From Deltaproteobacteria bacterium (GTDB taxonomy: Bacteria; Desulfobacterota; Syntrophia; Syntrophales; UBA5619), in contig JAMDBG010000065.1 of the NCBI GenBank assembly GCA_023487865.1, forward strand, positions 1-6,287: a stretch of 6,287 nt of DNA, in the 5' to 3' direction. Below are positions 5,467 to 6,287 of this stretch, one piece after another. The notes below the pieces were generated by a model, which was not told the DNA's origin, did no database searches, and was given only the letters and a program-made list of their open reading frames with translations. Each line of letters opens with the position of its first letter. Position 1 is the first letter of the stretch. A program made the translations under genes and the position numbers.

Positions 5467-6287
5467 CGGCAGGCATCCCTGATTTGAGCTCCAGCGCCGG
5501 ATTGGGGATGGACACCTTGACCAGATAGACCAGCTTGACCCTTTCCTTCCGGGTCTGGATGATCTTGGGGGTAAACTCTCCCTCGGGCGATATGAAGGTG
5601 ACCGTTCCCGCGAAGGTTTTATCCGGGAAGGTGTCCACCCGGACATCGGCCTTCTGCCCCGGCTTGACCTTGCCGATCTGTGTCTCGTCGACGAAGATCT
5701 TCAGATCGACCGTTTCGAGGTTGGAGAGGGTGAGGACTTCCCGACCCGGGGCCACCACTTCTCCCGGTTCGATGTTGCGGCTGGTGATGATCCCCGCCCG
5801 GGGCGCCTTCAGTTGGGTATAATCGAGCTGGATCTCCGTCTGATCGAGGGTTGCGCGGGCCGCGGCAACGATCGACCGGGCCGCCTCCACATCCTTTCTT
5901 GCCGCTTCGATCCGGATCAGATTGCTGCGGGCCTGCTTCAGGACGGCCTCCCCCTCGGCCACCCTCGCTTCAGCGGTGCGGATCGTTTCCGCCCGGCTTC
6001 CCTCCCGGGCGAGATCGAGGGTCTCCTTGCTCCGCTCGTATTCCTTGAGTGCCAGGTCGTATCGGAGGCGGACGGCGTCCCACTCCTTATCCGAGACCAG
6101 CCCCTTCCGGAAGAGCTTTTCGTAACGGGCCGCGTTTTTTCGCGCGTCTTCCATGACGGAGGCGGCGCTCTGCATCGCCTGCTGCGCCCTGGCGATCTCC
6201 TGTATCCGGCTGCCCGCCTTGAGATCCTCCAACTGGGATCTCAGGGCGCGGACGCCCGCCTCGGCCCGGGCCACCTCGGCAGGAAGG
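5450..6287 (-). CDS. ybhG: HlyD-family periplasmic membrane fusion protein (YbhG-like), N-terminus outside window
   Basis: This is the adaptor subunit of an ABC exporter; it would sit in the periplasm and link the inner-membrane transporter to an outer-membrane channel. The window shows 278 in-frame codons ending in TAA at 5450-5452; the reading frame is still open at the window edge, so the signal anchor and first lipoyl half are missing. Visible residues 1 to about 145 are Ala/Arg/Glu-rich heptad-like sequence typical of the long alpha-helical hairpin, with a likely tip at FRKGLVSDKEWDAVR. Next comes the second lipoyl half (YTQLKAPRAGIITSRNIEPG, about 156-175), then a beta-barrel segment with LKIFVDETQIGKVKPGQ and the EGEFTPKIIQTRKERVKLVY stretch that I recall as characteristic of the YbhG/YhiI branch. 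Its last 17 bases overlap the start of the first ATPase gene, which suggests translational coupling. Family assignment is firm; the exact orthologue is not. Confidence 0.93.
   Translation of the reverse strand, partial: LPAEVARAEAGVRALRSQLEDLKAGSRIQEIARAQQAMQSAASVMEDARKNAARYEKLFRKGLVSDKEWDAVRLRYDLALKEYERSKETLDLAREGSRAETIRTAEARVAEGEAVLKQARSNLIRIEAARKDVEAARSIVAAARATLDQTEIQLDYTQLKAPRAGIITSRNIEPGEVVAPGREVLTLSNLETVDLKIFVDETQIGKVKPGQKADVRVDTFPDKTFAGTVTFISPEGEFTPKIIQTRKERVKLVYLVKVSIPNPALELKSGMPADAWLR

Noticed and set aside
5467..5646. 60-codon upstream extension of ATPase 1
   Set aside because: Its Ser/Arg/Pro-rich sequence is a shadow of the fusion-protein beta-barrel coding region, and the ABC domain is complete from ATG 5464-5466.
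1..6287. CRISPR array, tRNA or rRNA gene, insertion sequence, toxin-antitoxin pair or attachment site
   Set aside because: No regularly spaced repeats, cloverleaf-like or rRNA-like sequence, transposase motifs or terminal inverted repeats were seen; protein-coding genes fill essentially all of the window.

Overview
The window is a GC-rich (roughly 60% by eye), gene-dense stretch of bacterial DNA in which every supportable gene lies on the minus strand, so transcription runs from position 6287 towards position 1. Genes overlap or sit within 13 bases of each other, and there is no room for an internal promoter or terminator. It therefore reads as the middle of one polycistronic operon whose 5' and 3' ends are both outside the window. 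Gene content and codon style suggest a Gram-negative bacterium, perhaps a Desulfobacterota/deltaproteobacterial lineage, but that placement is only an inference.

In transcription order, the first five genes form an ABC-2 type exporter with the same gene order as Escherichia coli ybhG-ybhF-ybhS-ybhR: a periplasmic HlyD-family membrane fusion protein (5450-6287, N-terminus outside the window), two ABC ATPases (4642-5466 and 3879-4661), and two paralogous ABC-2 permeases (2744-3882 and 1626-2747). In E. coli the two ATPase domains are fused in YbhF; here they are separate genes overlapping by 20 bases. The complete set would make a heterodimeric ATPase plus heterodimeric permease in the inner membrane, with the fusion protein reaching towards an outer-membrane channel for export of drugs or other small molecules; the substrate cannot be read from sequence.

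Two further genes follow at 12-13 base spacing. One (614-1612) is an uncharacterised 332-residue protein whose C-terminal half resembles a PD-(D/E)XK nuclease fold that has lost its catalytic E-x-K residues. The other (1-601, GTG start, C-terminus outside the window) is a flavodoxin-fold NAD(P)H oxidoreductase of the KefF/KefG/YwrO group.

The main oddities are these. The first permease has no in-frame stop where the family ends: the frame stays open for another ~1.1 kb, and a single missing base would restore a TGA overlapping the next ATG. The ATPase pair has complementary motif losses that fall in one composite ATP site. The nuclease-like protein appears catalytically dead. A C-rich/G-rich hairpin sits inside the N-terminal coding region of the first ATPase. 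I do not see a CRISPR array, RNA gene, insertion sequence or clearly new multi-gene system.
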